Positions 1 to 12,141 are shown, counted from the first letter of the stretch. The stretch: DNA of 64,000 nt from Micromonospora globbae (GCF_003610785.1 NZ_RAQQ01000006.1:186001-250000), one strand, 5' to 3'. The notes: a model not told the origin generated them from the sequence alone. Translations and numbers: made by a program.

Positions 1-104
1 ACGAATGGGGTCAGGCGGATGCGCGGAGTGACCAGAATAGGTGGGTTGTCACGGGTCCACCTCCGGCCGGGAAGCCGGCGGGGTACGACGGGAAGGAACG
101 CTCG

Positions 105-911
105 GTGGAGTACACATCCGGCGCGGCCTCCTGGCAGAAGGTGCTCCGGCGCGCCGTCGCCGGGCTGCTGCCACGGCGACGGCGGCAACGACGGCCGGGC
201 TGGTCTATCGGGGTGCCCGTGATCGCCGCCGCGGCCGGACTCCTCTTCACGACGACCGCCACCACGGCGGGCGGCACCGCCCTGCGAGAGGACCGGCGCC
301 CCCAGCTCACGCAGTTGATCGAGGAGCGCCGCCAGCAGGTGACCGCCAGCGAGCAGCGCGCCGCGGAGCTGCGCCAGGACGTCGAGGAGCACACCGCCGC
401 GCTCGCCGAGCAGGACGGCCCGATCAAGGCACAGCAGGAGCGGGCCGTCGCCAGCCGGGAGGCGGCCGGGTTCACCGCGCTCACCGGGCCGGGGATCACC
501 GTCGAACTCAACGACGCGCCCCCGCGCAAGGACGAGCGCCTGCCGGAGGGGGTCACCAACGACGACCTGGTGGTCCACCAGGGCGACGTGCAGGCGGTCG
601 TGAACGCGCTCTGGGCCGGCGGCGCCGAGGCCATGTCGATCATGGATGTCCGCGTACTGGCCACCAGCGCCGTACGCTGCGTCGGTAACACCCTGCTGCT
701 GCACGGCCGGGTGTACTCCCCACCGTTCAAGATCGTAGCAATCGGCGATCCGGCCGCCATGCAACGGGCTCTCGCCGAGTCCGAGGGAGTCCGGTGGTTC
801 AAGGCCGCGGTCGACGACTACCAGCTCGGTTACCGGGAGTCCGTCTCCACGGTGACCGTGCCGGCCTTCGAGGACTCGACCGCGCTGCGCTCGGCCAAGG
901 TGCTCGGGTGA
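105..911 (+). CDS. DUF881 family protein
   Basis: 268 residues. The basic N-terminus is followed by one membrane segment (about residues 33-50) and an alanine/glutamate-rich coiled coil (about 60-120). The rest matches the extracytoplasmic DUF881 domain, seen in stretches such as [12 protein letters not shown] and [15 protein letters not shown]. The function of DUF881 is unknown. Genes of this family lie beside crgA and trpG/pabA in the oriC-proximal division cluster of actinobacteria, which is the context here. The GTG start is preceded by GGAAGGA, and the stop overlaps the next start (GTGA). Family assignment is firm; a role in wall growth is inferred from neighbours only. Confidence 0.85.
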   Translation: MEYTSGAASWQKVLRRAVAGLLPRRRRQRRPGWSIGVPVIAAAAGLLFTTTATTAGGTALREDRRPQLTQLIEERRQQVTASEQRAAELRQDVEEHTAALAEQDGPIKAQQERAVASREAAGFTALTGPGITVELNDAPPRKDERLPEGVTNDDLVVHQGDVQAVVNALWAGGAEAMSIMDVRVLATSAVRCVGNTLLLHGRVYSPPFKIVAIGDPAAMQRALAESEGVRWFKAAVDDYQLGYRESVSTVTVPAFEDSTALRSAKVLG

Positions 912-2641
912 GCACCGGCGACCGGCCCGACGGGCGACACCGGGACGTCCGCGACGACGCGACCGCCTTCCTGCCGGCGGTCGACCCGGCGGCCGACCGG
1001 GACGAGCCGTCGGACGGCCGCCCGCGGAGCGCCTGGCCCGACCCGGTGCTACCGCCCCGCGCGCCGGCCACCCCGCAGCCTCCACGGCATCCCGCCCCGC
1101 AGCCGTCCGCCTCCGACCCGCTGCCCCGCCGGTCGCCCACCACCCCACCGCCCTCCACCGCGTCCGACCCCCTGCCGCGCCGGTCGCACGCCGCCCCGTC
1201 GGCAGCGGGTGGAGTGCCCGGGGACGGCGCGGTGGCCGACGACGCCTCGGCGTTCGCGCCCCGACCCGGGAACGGCGGGCGCTTCACCCAACCGCTCCGA
1301 CCGCCGGCCGGCCCCGCCTCGCCCCCGCCGCCCTGGCCCGGCGCCGCATCGACCCATGGTCCCGGCGATCCTGGGCACTCCTTCCCGGCCGGGGCTCCGG
1401 GCTGGGGCGACGGCACCGCCGACGGGTCGTACCGGCCGGCGTCGCCGGTCCGGCCGGCCACGCCCGAGGGCCGCCCCTCCCACCCGGCCGCGCCCGAGGG
1501 CCGCCCGTCCCGCCCGGCCACGTCCGCCCGGGGCGCCGACGACCGCGCTCCGTACGCCGCCGCGCCCGGCGCGCCGACGCCCGGTCCGTCGGCACCCGGC
1601 CGCGGTGGCCCGCCGGCCGCCGGCCCGGACGGCCCGACGGCGTTCCTTCCGCCGGTCGCCTCCCGCCGCGGGTCGAGCGGACCCGTCCCGCCGTCCGGTG
1701 GGCCGAACGCGCCGGTGTCGCCGGCCGCCGATCCGGCGGCCACCGCGCTCATCCCGGCCGTCACGACCCCGGCCCGCCACCCGGCGCTCGACTCCACGGC
1801 GCTCATGGGCGCGGTGCCCAAGCCGCCGGAGACCGACGACCCGGTCGACACCGCCCCCGCCGAACCACCGCGCCCCCGGCGCGGCGAGCGGGTGGTCCGC
1901 CTGCGCCCGGAGCAGACCGGTGAGGGCTACAAGAGCGTCTACTCGGAGCTGACCCGGCCGTCGTTCGGGTCCCGGCTGCGTACGGGCCTGCGGGTCACCG
2001 GCGAGCTGTTGATGACCTTCGGCCTCGTGGTGCTGCTCTTCGCCGGCTACGAGGTCTGGGGGAAGTCCGCGATCGTGGACGCACACCAGAACGACCTCAG
2101 CCAGCAGCTCGCGCAGGCGTGGGGGCCGACGGGCGACCCGACCGTCGCCGCCTCGCCGACGCCGTCGGTCAAGCAGAAGCCGCCGGCGCACGGCAAGCCC
2201 CTCGCGGGGCTCTACATCCCGAAGCTCGACAAGAACTGGGTCGTCGTCCAGGGCGTGACCCAGGCGGACATCCGGTACGCGCCGGGCCACTACCCGGACA
2301 GCGCCATGCCCGGCGAGGTCGGCAACTTCGCCGTCGCCGGGCACCGGAACCGGGCCACGTTCTGGCGGCTCGACGAGCTCGACAAGGGTGACGCGATCGT
2401 GGTCGAGAGCAAGACCGACTGGTACGTCTACAAGGTCTCGCAGTCCCGGATCGTCAAGCCCACCCAGGTCGAGGTGGTGGCGCCGGTCCCCGGGAAGCCC
2501 GACGAGAAGCCCACCAAGGCGATGCTCACGCTCACCACCTGCAACCCGAAGTTCGACAACTACCAGCGGTTGATCATCCATGCCGAGCTGGAACGGACCC
2601 AGCCGAAGTCGGCGGGCCGCCCGGCGGAGCTCGGAGGCTGA
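908..2641 (+). CDS. Class E sortase with long proline-rich cytoplasmic N-terminus
   Basis: 577 residues from the GTG that overlaps the DUF881 stop. Residues 1-310 are a low-complexity Pro/Ala/Arg region. A membrane segment lies near 368-388 ([16 protein letters not shown]) and the C-terminal ~170 residues are a sortase fold. Catalytic residues visible are His479 in VAGHRN, Cys545 in LTLTTC and Arg554. Class E sortases are membrane transpeptidases that attach LAxTG-type proteins to the wall; no substrate is encoded nearby. The unusually long N-terminal extension could bind the kinase or division machinery encoded next door, but that is speculation. Confidence 0.9.
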   Translation: MSTGDRPDGRHRDVRDDATAFLPAVDPAADRDEPSDGRPRSAWPDPVLPPRAPATPQPPRHPAPQPSASDPLPRRSPTTPPPSTASDPLPRRSHAAPSAAGGVPGDGAVADDASAFAPRPGNGGRFTQPLRPPAGPASPPPPWPGAASTHGPGDPGHSFPAGAPGWGDGTADGSYRPASPVRPATPEGRPSHPAAPEGRPSRPATSARGADDRAPYAAAPGAPTPGPSAPGRGGPPAAGPDGPTAFLPPVASRRGSSGPVPPSGGPNAPVSPAADPAATALIPAVTTPARHPALDSTALMGAVPKPPETDDPVDTAPAEPPRPRRGERVVRLRPEQTGEGYKSVYSELTRPSFGSRLRTGLRVTGELLMTFGLVVLLFAGYEVWGKSAIVDAHQNDLSQQLAQAWGPTGDPTVAASPTPSVKQKPPAHGKPLAGLYIPKLDKNWVVVQGVTQADIRYAPGHYPDSAMPGEVGNFAVAGHRNRATFWRLDELDKGDAIVVESKTDWYVYKVSQSRIVKPTQVEVVAPVPGKPDEKPTKAMLTLTTCNPKFDNYQRLIIHAELERTQPKSAGRPAELGG

Positions 2642-2647
2642 GCCGTC

Positions 2648-2929
2648 ATGTACGCGTGGATCTGGCGCAAGCTGCCGTTCGGCCTGGCCGGCAAGCTGAC
2701 CGGCTCGGTGCTGCTCGTCGCCGCCACGGTGGCGCTGCTCTGGTACGTGGTCTTCCCGTGGGCGGAACCCCTGCTGCCCTTCGACGACGTACAGGTCACC
2801 CAGGACTCCGGCGAGCCCGGCGGCCCGGCGGGCAACGTCATCCCGGGCGACGCGCCGCCGGGTGACGAGCACGACCTGCCGTACGACACCGAGCGGAACA
2901 ACACCCCGCCCGCCTCCCCGAACCGGTGA
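2648..2929 (+). CDS. Small membrane protein of the sortase-pabA locus
   Basis: 93 residues, with one transmembrane helix (about 17-35, LTGSVLLVAATVALLWYVV) followed by a short acidic, Pro/Gly-rich extracytoplasmic tail. It sits 6 bases after the sortase stop and 4 bases before pabA, so it is part of the same transcript. Small membrane proteins with this pattern occur at this spot in related actinomycetes. No function is known; it may assist the sortase or the division complex, judging by position only. Confidence 0.8.
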   Translation: MYAWIWRKLPFGLAGKLTGSVLLVAATVALLWYVVFPWAEPLLPFDDVQVTQDSGEPGGPAGNVIPGDAPPGDEHDLPYDTERNNTPPASPNR

Positions 2930-2933
2930 CCTC

Positions 2934-3584
2934 ATGCGTGTACTCGTGATCGACAACTACGACTCGTTCGTGTTCAACCTCGTGCAGTACCTGGGCCAGC
3001 TCGGTGTGGAGTGCGAGGTACGACGCAACGACGAGATCGACGTCGCCGAGGTCGGACGCGTCCGCGCGGCCGGCATCCTGCTGTCGCCCGGGCCGGGCAG
3101 CCCCGACCGGGCCGGCATCTGCCTGGACGTCGTCCGCCGCTACGCCGGCGAGGTGCCGATCTTCGGCGTCTGCCTCGGCCACCAGGCGATCGGCGAGGCC
3201 TTCGGCGCGACCGTGGCCCGCGCGCCCGAGCTGCTGCACGGCAAGACGTCCGAGGTGCGGCACCACTCGGTCGGGGTCCTGGCGGGCCTGCCGGACCCGT
3301 TCACCGCGACCCGCTACCACTCCCTCGCCGTGCTGCCCGAGACGCTGCCCGACGAGCTGGAGGTCACCGGCTGGACCGGGTCCGGGGTGGTCATGGCGAT
3401 GCGCCACCGCACCCTGCCGATCGAGGGCGTGCAGTTCCACCCGGAGTCGGTGCTCACCGAGGGCGGGCACCTCATGCTCGCCAACTGGCTGGCCGGCTGC
3501 GGTCACCCCGAGGCGCTGGAGCGTGCCCCGGCACTGGCCGCCGAGGTCGATGCCCGCCGCCGCGCCGCCTTCGCGGCCGCCTGA
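2934..3584 (+). CDS. pabA: Glutamine amidotransferase, aminodeoxychorismate/anthranilate synthase component II
   Basis: 216 residues, class I glutamine amidotransferase. The nucleophile elbow is FGVCLGHQ with Cys80; the other catalytic residues are in FHPES (His169, Glu171). The start MRVLVIDNYDSFVFNLVQ is the typical family N-terminus. It supplies ammonia from glutamine to chorismate for p-aminobenzoate (folate) or anthranilate (tryptophan) synthesis. The mycobacterial equivalent at this locus is called trpG. No partner synthase is in the window, so PabA or a dual role cannot be told apart. It converges with the downstream ydcF-like gene without an obvious strong terminator. Confidence 0.93.
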   Translation: MRVLVIDNYDSFVFNLVQYLGQLGVECEVRRNDEIDVAEVGRVRAAGILLSPGPGSPDRAGICLDVVRRYAGEVPIFGVCLGHQAIGEAFGATVARAPELLHGKTSEVRHHSVGVLAGLPDPFTATRYHSLAVLPETLPDELEVTGWTGSGVVMAMRHRTLPIEGVQFHPESVLTEGGHLMLANWLAGCGHPEALERAPALAAEVDARRRAAFAAA

Positions 3585-3648
3585 CGCCGCGCCCCGAGAA
3601 TCGGCAGGGCCGGCGGGGCACGGCTCCGGGAACGTCGGCACCCCGACG

Positions 3649-4337
3649 TCACCTCGTCAACGCGTCGTCCACCTCGCGGCTGGGGGGTGAGCTGACCGCG
3701 GGCGGCCTGCGCCGGACGGCGTCCCAGGCAGCCTTGCCGCTGGCGAAGTAGTCCCGTACCGCCTTGCGGGCCAGCAGGGTCGCACCGCAGCCGGAGCAGC
3801 GGGCGTCCACCCCGTCGGCGTCGAGGCCCAGATGCCGGCACAACGTCACCGCCCGGGACAGGTGGTACGACTGTGTGACGACGAGCGCACGCTCGACTCC
3901 GTACACCTCCCGCGCGCGGATGCAGCTGTCGTAGGTGTCGAGACCGTAGGGGTCGGCCACGACCCGGAGCGGGTCGACGCCCAACTGCTCGGTGAGGTAC
4001 GACGTCATCACCGCCGGCTCGTCGCCGGACGCGCCACGCCCGTCCCCGGAGACCAGCACCACCCGGGCCCGCCCGCGGTGCCACAGCTCGGCGGCCGTCT
4101 CCAGGCGCCCGGCCAGTCGCTCTCCCGGCTGCTGCCCGTCCACCGCCGTGCCGAGGACCATCACGACATCGGCGACCGGGGCCCGTCCACGTCGTACGCG
4201 TGCCCGCGGGCGCTGATCGTCGTCCACAGCCACGGAACGCTGACGAGAAGCAGCGCGACCAGCAGCAGGGCGGCCGTGCGGAGCAGACGCCGTCGCCGGC
4301 GGTCCGGCCTGCCGCACAGGCCCGTCAGCGCTCGCAC
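3649..4337 (-). CDS. YdcF/SanA-like (DUF218) protein, probable one-base frameshift near 4182
   Basis: The long open frame from 4317 encodes a complete DUF218 domain: VADVVMVLGTAV, VVLVSGDG, LDTYDSC and VVTQSYHLSRA. Its first ~48 residues are arginine-rich nonsense. In the other frame a GTG at 4337, with GGGGA about 8 bases upstream, encodes a basic leader and a clear membrane anchor (ALLLVALLLVSVPWLW, then SARGHAYDVDG). That frame ends where APVADVV begins. One extra base in the G/C run at 4178-4184 would fuse both into a normal SanA-like protein of about 229 residues. Either a sequencing error or a real mutation that strands the domain in the cytoplasm. SanA-like proteins are linked to envelope integrity. 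Confidence 0.7.
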
Positions 4338-4389
4338 CGCACGCTTCCCCGGACCGCGTCGCTTCTCTGCGTACCGGTGCCGGCGATGC

Positions 4390-6203
4390 TCAGTCCCTGC
4401 CGGAGAGGTCCGCCGGTGGAGGGATCACCGGGAGGCCACCGCCACCACCCGTGGGGGGTCCGTTCGGCGTCTCCGTCGGCGTCGGCGTGGGAGAGCTGCT
4501 CGTCGGCGGCGTCTCCGGTTCGGGCACGGACACGACGATCGTGATTTTGGTTCCGCGAGGCTGCTTGCCCTTCGGGCTCTGCTTGAGGACCTTGCCGGCC
4601 TCCTCGGCCGGCACCTCGTCGCCGAGGTCGACGTCGACCCGGAAGCCCGCGTTCTGCAGCGTCCTGACGGCTTCCTCCCGGCCGAGGCCCTCCACGTTGG
4701 GGACCTCGCGGATGTTGCCGCGCGACACCTCGAGGGTCACCTTCGTCCCTTCGGGCACCTTCTGGCCCTCGGCCGGTGACACCTTGACGACGATGCCCTC
4801 GCGCTCCTCGCTGTCGACCTCCTTGACGTCGACGGTGAGGTTCGCCTCGCGGAGCCGTGCGGTCGCGCTGTCGACCTTGCTGCCCTCGAGCCCGGTCGGG
4901 ATGGCGACCTCCGGCTTGCCGCCGCAGATGCGGACGATTACGGTGCGCTCCCGCTCCAACTGGGTGCCGGCCGTCGGGTCCTGGCTGGCCACCGTGTTCG
5001 GCGTGCAGTCGGAACTGAGGACCGGATCACCCGACTGGGGTGCCAGACCCGCCTGCTGGATCTTCGTGAACGCCTCCTGCTGGGTCAGACCGGTGACGGT
5101 GGGCACGGCGACCCGCTGGGGCTTGTCCTGCTCGTTCCAGAGCAGCGCGGCGACCAGGGCGATCACCGCGAGCACACCGACGGCGGCGAACGTGGCGATC
5201 AGCCAGGACGAGGCGCGACGGCGGCGCGGGTCACCGACCCGGGCCGGGATCTGCCCGGTCGGCGGGGCGGCCGCGCCGCCCGCCCGGTAGCCGGGAGCGG
5301 CCGCCGCCGGAGCCATCGGCATGGTCTCCTGCTCGCGCATCACCGGGGTCGCCAGCACGGGCCGGCCGGCGGCGGCCCGCAGCAGGTCGGCACGCATCTC
5401 GGCGGCGCTCTGGTAGCGGTTGAGCGGGTTCTTCGACAGCGCCTTCAGGACGATCGCGTCGACCGCCGGGTTCACGTCCGGGTTGATGTCGCTCGGCGTG
5501 GGCGGCGCCTCCCGTACGTGCTGGTAGGCGACGCTCACCGGGCTGTCCCCGACGAACGGCGGGTGGCCGCAGAGCAGTTCGAAGAGCACGCAGCCGGCCG
5601 CGTAGACGTCGGAACGGGCGTCGACCGCCTCGCCCCGGGCCTGCTCGGGCGACAGGTACTGTGCCGTGCCGATCACGGCGCTGGTCTGCGTCATGGTGGT
5701 GGCGCCGCTGGCCAGGGCCCGCGCGATGCCGAAGTCCATCACCTTGACCTGGCCGGTCTGGGTGAGCATGACGTTTCCGGGCTTGATGTCCCGGTGGATG
5801 ATGCCGTGCCGGTGGCTGAACTCCAGGGCCGCGCACACGTCGGCGCAGATCTCCAGCGCCCGTCGCGGCTGGATCCGCCCCTCGGCGGCCAGCACCTCCT
5901 TGAGGGTCCGCCCGTTCACGAACTCCATGACGATGAACGGCAGGGTCTCGCCGGTCGGCGCGGTCTCCTCGCCGGTGTCGTACACGGCCACGATCGCCGG
6001 GTGGTTGAGCGAGGCGGCGTTCTGCGCCTCCCGGCGGAACCGCATCTGGAAGGTGGCGTCCCGGGCGAGGTCCGTGCGGAGCATCTTGATCGCGACGTCC
6101 CGACCGAGCCGCAGGTCGCGACCGCGGTGCACCTCGGCCATACCGCCGTAGCCGAGCAGCTCGCCGACCTGGTACCTGCCTCCGAGCAGGCGGGCCTGGG
6201 CTG

Positions 6204-6207
<4 letters not shown>
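4390..6207 (-). CDS. pknB: Ser/Thr protein kinase with three PASTA domains
   Basis: 605 residues. Kinase domain 1-275: Lys41 in VAIKML, HRD with Asp140 and DFG 158-160. The activation loop carries a TQT pair (about 173-175) in the same context as the autophosphorylated threonines of M. tuberculosis PknB. A membrane helix (about 335-360) leads to three extracytoplasmic PASTA repeats, one fewer than the mycobacterial protein, and an acidic Pro/Thr tail. PASTA domains sense muropeptides or lipid II; the kinase phosphorylates division and wall enzymes, including FHA proteins encoded upstream. The start overlaps the pknA stop by 4 bases. Confidence 0.96.
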
Positions 6208-7643
<1,436 letters not shown>

Positions 7644-7644
7644 G

Positions 7645-9150
7645 TCAGCGGCTCCCGGGGTCGGCGATGACGGCCCGCATGATGCGGCCGGCGATCTTGG
7701 CGGCCTCGGCGCTGCCCCCGGAGCCCGCCTGCTCCAGCTCGACGCAGACGGCGGAGATCGGCGTGCCGTTCTTGTCGAGGGCGAAGCCGATGAACCAGCC
7801 GTGGTCGGGCCGGTCCGGCGCGGACTGGGCGGTGCCCGTCTTGCCGCCGACCGTGTACCCGTTGATCTGCGCATTCCGGCCGGTGCCGTTCTCCACGACG
7901 CTGACCATCATGTCCCGGAGGTCGCTCGCGACCTGACCGCTGATCGGCTGGCGCAGCTCGCGCGCCTTCGCCGTGTAGTAGCTCGTCGTGCGGTCCGGAG
8001 CGAGCAGCTGCCGCACCAGGTACGGCCGCATCTGGCTGCCGCCGTTGGCGACCGAGGCGGCGATCAGCGCACCCTGCAACGGGGTCATCCGCACGTCCCG
8101 CTGCCCGATCGACGACTGGGCCAGCGCCGCCGGGTCGTCCCCGCCATCGGCGTTCTGCATGGTGCCGGTGTGGCTGGCCGCCACGGGCAGCCCGTCCTCG
8201 CCGAGCTGCCCGACGGTCAGGTCGTCCTGCTCGAAACCGAACTGCCGGGCCTTCTCCTTGATCGCGTCGGCGCCAAGCCGGACGCCGAGCTTCGCGAAGC
8301 CGGTGTTGCAGGACTCGGTGACGGCCTCCATGAGCGTGACCTGCGCCTCCGGGCAGATGCTCGCCGCCGCGTTGCGGATGGGCGTGCCCGAGGTCGGCGG
8401 GGTGTAGCTGGAGCCGGCCGGGATCGCGGTGTCCTTGGTGATGCCGTTCTCCAGGGCCGCCGCGGCCACCACGACCTTGAAGGTGGAGCCGGGCGGCAGC
8501 GTCTCCGTCAGCGCCCGGTTCTTCAACGGGCCGTTCGCGTCCTGCTCCAGCTCGTTGTACGCCGCCTGGGCCTTCTTCGAGTCGTGGCTGACCAGCGGGT
8601 TCGGGTCGAAGCTGGGCATGGAGACGAGCGCCTGCAGCGCGCCGGTACGCGGGTCGATGGCGACCGCCGCTCCCCGCTTCACGCCCAGGTCGTTGTTCCG
8701 CAGCCCGTCGTACGCCGCGTCCTGGGCCTTGTTCGACAGCGTGAGCAGCACGTTGCCGCCGCCGGTCTGGTCACCGGTGAACATGTCCTTGATCCGGTCA
8801 CCGATCAGCTGGTCGCTGGTGCCGGCCAGGAAGTCGTTCTCGATCCGCTCGATGCCGGTGGCCGCGAGGTTGACCGGCTTGTAGCCGAGGACGTGCGCGT
8901 ACTTCGCCCCGTCCGGGTACGTGCGCAGGTACTTCAGCTCGCCGGTGGTCTCCTTGCTGGTGGCCAGGGCCCGCCCGCCGGCCTCGATGTTGCCGCGCTT
9001 GCGCTCGTACTCGGCCACCTGGACGCGGCCGTTGTAGTCGCTGTTGCGGTACTCGTCGGCCTTGTAGGCCTGGATCCAGTTCAGGTTCGCGAAGAGCAAC
9101 CCGAAGAGGATCATGACGACGACGCCGACACGGCGCAGCGGTGCGTTCAC
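7645..9150 (-). CDS. pbpA: Class B penicillin-binding protein (transpeptidase)
   Basis: 501 residues. An N-terminal membrane anchor (about 8-25) is followed by the PBP dimer region and a C-terminal transpeptidase domain with Ser222-x-x-Lys225 (STFK), Ser281-Cys-Asn283 and Lys438-Thr-Gly440. It crosslinks peptidoglycan outside the membrane and is the partner of the SEDS protein immediately upstream. The start is the GTG that overlaps the rodA/ftsW stop as GTGA. In mycobacteria the orthologue is needed for septation and is linked to PknB. Confidence 0.95.
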   Translation of the reverse strand: MNAPLRRVGVVVMILFGLLFANLNWIQAYKADEYRNSDYNGRVQVAEYERKRGNIEAGGRALATSKETTGELKYLRTYPDGAKYAHVLGYKPVNLAATGIERIENDFLAGTSDQLIGDRIKDMFTGDQTGGGNVLLTLSNKAQDAAYDGLRNNDLGVKRGAAVAIDPRTGALQALVSMPSFDPNPLVSHDSKKAQAAYNELEQDANGPLKNRALTETLPPGSTFKVVVAAAALENGITKDTAIPAGSSYTPPTSGTPIRNAAASICPEAQVTLMEAVTESCNTGFAKLGVRLGADAIKEKARQFGFEQDDLTVGQLGEDGLPVAASHTGTMQNADGGDDPAALAQSSIGQRDVRMTPLQGALIAASVANGGSQMRPYLVRQLLAPDRTTSYYTAKARELRQPISGQVASDLRDMMVSVVENGTGRNAQINGYTVGGKTGTAQSAPDRPDHGWFIGFALDKNGTPISAVCVELEQAGSGGSAEAAKIAGRIMRAVIADPGSR

Positions 9151-10640
9151 GGCCTGATCACCTCCGTGGGGGCACCGTGCAGCTGCTCGGGCGGGCCGGC
9201 GGAGGGCCGGGCGGCCTTGCCGCCGCCCGCCGTCACCGGACGGCGCGCGCCGTCGGAGACCCGGAGCAGGACGGCGATGAGCAACCAGTTGGCCATCAGC
9301 GACGAGCCACCGGCGGAGAGGAACGGGGTGGTCTGGCCGGTCAGCGGGATGAGCTTGCTGATCCCGCCGACGATCACGAAGACCTGGAGCCCGAGGGTGA
9401 ACGCCAGACCACCGGCCAGCAGCTTGCCGAACGAGTCGCGGACCGCCAGCGCCGCCCGGAGCCCGCGCTCGACGATGAGCAGGTAGACGACCAGCAGCGC
9501 GGAGAGGCCGAACAGCCCGATCTCCTCGCCGATGCCCGCGAAGATGAAGTCGTTGCGCACCTCGGGGAGCAGACCCGGCTGGCCGCCGCCCGGGCCGGCC
9601 CCGAACAGGCCGCCGGTGCCGAGCGCGAGTAGCCCCTGCACCAGCTGGTAGCCCTTGTCGTGGGGGTCGGCGAAGGGGTCCAGCCAGATCTCGGCGCGGA
9701 GGTAGAAGTTCGCGAACGGCCCGCCGACCGTGGAGCCGAGGAAGTAGGCGAGGTACGCGCCGCCGAAGAACAGCACGAGACCGATGAGCAGCCAACTGAC
9801 CCGCTCGGTGGCGATGTAGAGCGTCACCACGAACATGCCGAAGTACAGCAGCGAGGTGCCCAGGTCCTTCTCGAAGATCAGGACCAGGAGGCTGATCAAC
9901 CAGACGACGACCACCGGGCCGAGGTCGCGGCCCCGGGGGAAGTCGATGCCGAGGAACCGCCGGCTGGCCAGCGAGAGCACCTCGCGCTTGCGGACCAGGT
10001 AGTAGGCGAAGAAGACCAGCAGGGCCAGCTTGGCGAACTCACCGGGCTGGATCGAGAAGCTCTCGCCGAACTTGATCCACAGCTTGGCGCCGTTGATCTC
10101 GGAGAACCGGCCCGGCAGCACCGCCGGGATCATCACCAGCACGATGCCGGCGAGACCCAGGGTGTACGCGTACCGGGAGACGGACCGGTGGTCGCGCATG
10201 ATCACCAGCAGTGCGGCCGCGAGGATCACGGACACCAGCGTCCAGGCGAGCTGGCGACCTCCCTGACCGGCGAAGACGGCCAGCGTCTCCCGCTCGGGCG
10301 GGAGCGCCTCGCCGAGGTCGATCCGGCGCAGGAACCCCACACCCAGGCCGTTGAGCAGCGCCACCGCCGGCAGCAGCGCCGGGTCGGCGAACGGGGCGAG
10401 GAAGCGGATGACCAGGTGCAGGCCGAGGAAGACCGCGCCGAGCGCGGCGGCGGGCACCCAGAAGTCCGGGGTGACCGTGTCGAGCATGTTCGCCTCGACG
10501 GTCGCCCCGTACGCGGCCACCAGCACCATGGCGAGCAGCAGCAGGGACAGCTCGGCGTTGCGCCGGGACCGGGCCAGGCGTACGCCCGGCTGCTCGCCCG
10601 TGGTGGCGGGCGAGGCTGCCGGTGTGGCCGCTGCGGTCAC
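9147..10640 (-). CDS. rodA: SEDS family peptidoglycan glycosyltransferase (RodA/FtsW)
   Basis: 497 residues with about ten to twelve membrane helices. The SEDS signature regions are present: INGAKLWIKFG, PGEFAKLALLVFFAYYL, EKDLGTSLLYFGMF and GISKLIPLTGQTTPFLSAGGSS. It polymerises lipid II into glycan strands with the class B PBP encoded next. The mycobacterial gene at this locus is called rodA; sequence alone does not separate RodA from FtsW function here. A basic N-terminal cytoplasmic extension of about 30 residues could be a phosphorylation region. Confidence 0.94.
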   Translation of the reverse strand: MTAAATPAASPATTGEQPGVRLARSRRNAELSLLLLAMVLVAAYGATVEANMLDTVTPDFWVPAAALGAVFLGLHLVIRFLAPFADPALLPAVALLNGLGVGFLRRIDLGEALPPERETLAVFAGQGGRQLAWTLVSVILAAALLVIMRDHRSVSRYAYTLGLAGIVLVMIPAVLPGRFSEINGAKLWIKFGESFSIQPGEFAKLALLVFFAYYLVRKREVLSLASRRFLGIDFPRGRDLGPVVVVWLISLLVLIFEKDLGTSLLYFGMFVVTLYIATERVSWLLIGLVLFFGGAYLAYFLGSTVGGPFANFYLRAEIWLDPFADPHDKGYQLVQGLLALGTGGLFGAGPGGGQPGLLPEVRNDFIFAGIGEEIGLFGLSALLVVYLLIVERGLRAALAVRDSFGKLLAGGLAFTLGLQVFVIVGGISKLIPLTGQTTPFLSAGGSSLMANWLLIAVLLRVSDGARRPVTAGGGKAARPSAGPPEQLHGAPTEVIRP

Positions 10641-10668
10641 AAACTGGTCCTCTGGGTCGGGCCGGTGC

Positions 10669-12141
10669 TCACTCGGGCGACCGGCAGTTGGCCGGGTCGA
10701 GCACCGGCGGAACCGTGTCGGAGGGCGTGGCGTCGGGGCTGGTGGGCGCCGTCCCGGCCACGGCGCTGCCGATGGCGCTCGGGCTGGAGCTGACGGCGGC
10801 GCTCGGGCTGCCCGTCGGCGTGCCGGCGGCGGCGCTGCCGCTCGGGGTGGGCGAGGCCAGGGCGGACGTGGGGGCGGGGCTCGGCGAGCCGGTCGTCGCG
10901 GGCAGGCTCGGCGGGCAGAGGGGCTTCAGGTTCGGGTTCGTCGGGCTGTCGCTGGTCAGCTCCGCCAGCCGGCGCTCGGCGTCCGGCTCGCTCTTGGCCG
11001 GGATGCCCTGCTTGACCTGCTCCTGCGCGGCCAGGGTCAGGTCGTTCAGGTCCGCGGGGCTCCGGGAGTGCACGGTGGAGAGGTCCAGGCCGGCGATCTG
11101 ACCCTGTATCCCGCGGAACACGGCCACCTGGCCGTCCTCGGTGGCGCCGACGTAGTACTGCCGCTGGGTGTAGCTCCACCCCGCGAAGAGCCCGCCGCCG
11201 AGGATCACCAGCAGCGCGAGCGTCATGGCGGCGGCGCGCACCGGGCGGTGCCGGCGCCGCTCCGGCTCGTCGTCGTCGCCGGCCGGCTCCTCCTCGGGAG
11301 TGGCGGACCGGGGGGCGGAGAGCGCGGACGCGCGGGCGGCCGGGGTGGAGGTGTCCGCCGAGGTGGCCATGCCACGGTCACGCGCGGCGGCCCCTCCGAC
11401 GATCGGCGTCGCCTCGACGATGTCCTCGTCGGTGGCGTCGGCGATGATGACGGTGATGTTGTCCGGGCCTCCGCCGCGGAGCGCGAGCTGGACGAGCCGC
11501 TCGACGCACTGCTGCGGGTCGGCGTACTCCCGCATGGTCTCGGCGATCGTGTCGGCGCTCACCACACCGGAGAGCCCGTCGCTGCAGATCAGGTAGCGGT
11601 CGCCGGGCAGCACCTGGCGCACCGAGTACTCCGGGTCGATGTCCCGGCCGTCGAGCGCGCGGGTCAGCAGCGACCGCTGCGGGTGGCTGCTCGCCTCCTC
11701 GGCGCTGATCCGGCCCTCGTCGACGAGCATCTGGACGTAGGTGTCGTCCTTGGTGATCTGCGTGAACTCGCCGTTGCGCAGCAGGTACGCCCGCGAGTCG
11801 CCGATGTGCACCATGCCGAGCTTGCTGCCCGAGAAGAGGGTCGCGGTCAGCGTGGTGCCCATGCCCTCCAGCTGGGGGTTCGCGTCCACGGTGTCGCGGA
11901 GCTGCTGGTTGGCGGCGCCCACGGCCGAGCGCAGCGCGTCGACGAGGGCGTCACCCGGGACGTCCTCGTCCAGTGGCGCCATGGCACCGATGACGATGTT
12001 GCTGGCGACGTCACCGGCGGCCATGCCGCCCATGCCGTCGGCGACCGCGAGTAGCCGCGGCCCGGCGTAGACGGAGTCCTGGTTACCGTCTCGGATCAGA
12101 CCGCGGTCGCTGTGGGCCGCGTAGCGCAGGGTCAGAGTCAT
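10669..12141 (-). CDS. pstP: PP2C-family Ser/Thr phosphatase PstP
   Basis: 490 residues. The PP2C/SpoIIE catalytic domain (1-240) has all metal-binding motifs: HSDRGLIRDGNQDS, VADGMGGMAAGD, SDGLSG and GGPDNITV. A Pro/Ala linker, a membrane helix (about 305-325) and a ~110-residue outer domain with a Ser/Pro/Ala-rich tail follow. It removes phosphates placed by PknA and PknB. The start overlaps the fhaB stop by ATGA, and rodA follows after 28 bases. Confidence 0.96.
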   Translation of the reverse strand: MTLTLRYAAHSDRGLIRDGNQDSVYAGPRLLAVADGMGGMAAGDVASNIVIGAMAPLDEDVPGDALVDALRSAVGAANQQLRDTVDANPQLEGMGTTLTATLFSGSKLGMVHIGDSRAYLLRNGEFTQITKDDTYVQMLVDEGRISAEEASSHPQRSLLTRALDGRDIDPEYSVRQVLPGDRYLICSDGLSGVVSADTIAETMREYADPQQCVERLVQLALRGGGPDNITVIIADATDEDIVEATPIVGGAAARDRGMATSADTSTPAARASALSAPRSATPEEEPAGDDDEPERRRHRPVRAAAMTLALLVILGGGLFAGWSYTQRQYYVGATEDGQVAVFRGIQGQIAGLDLSTVHSRSPADLNDLTLAAQEQVKQGIPAKSEPDAERRLAELTSDSPTNPNLKPLCPPSLPATTGSPSPAPTSALASPTPSGSAAAGTPTGSPSAAVSSSPSAIGSAVAGTAPTSPDATPSDTVPPVLDPANCRSPE

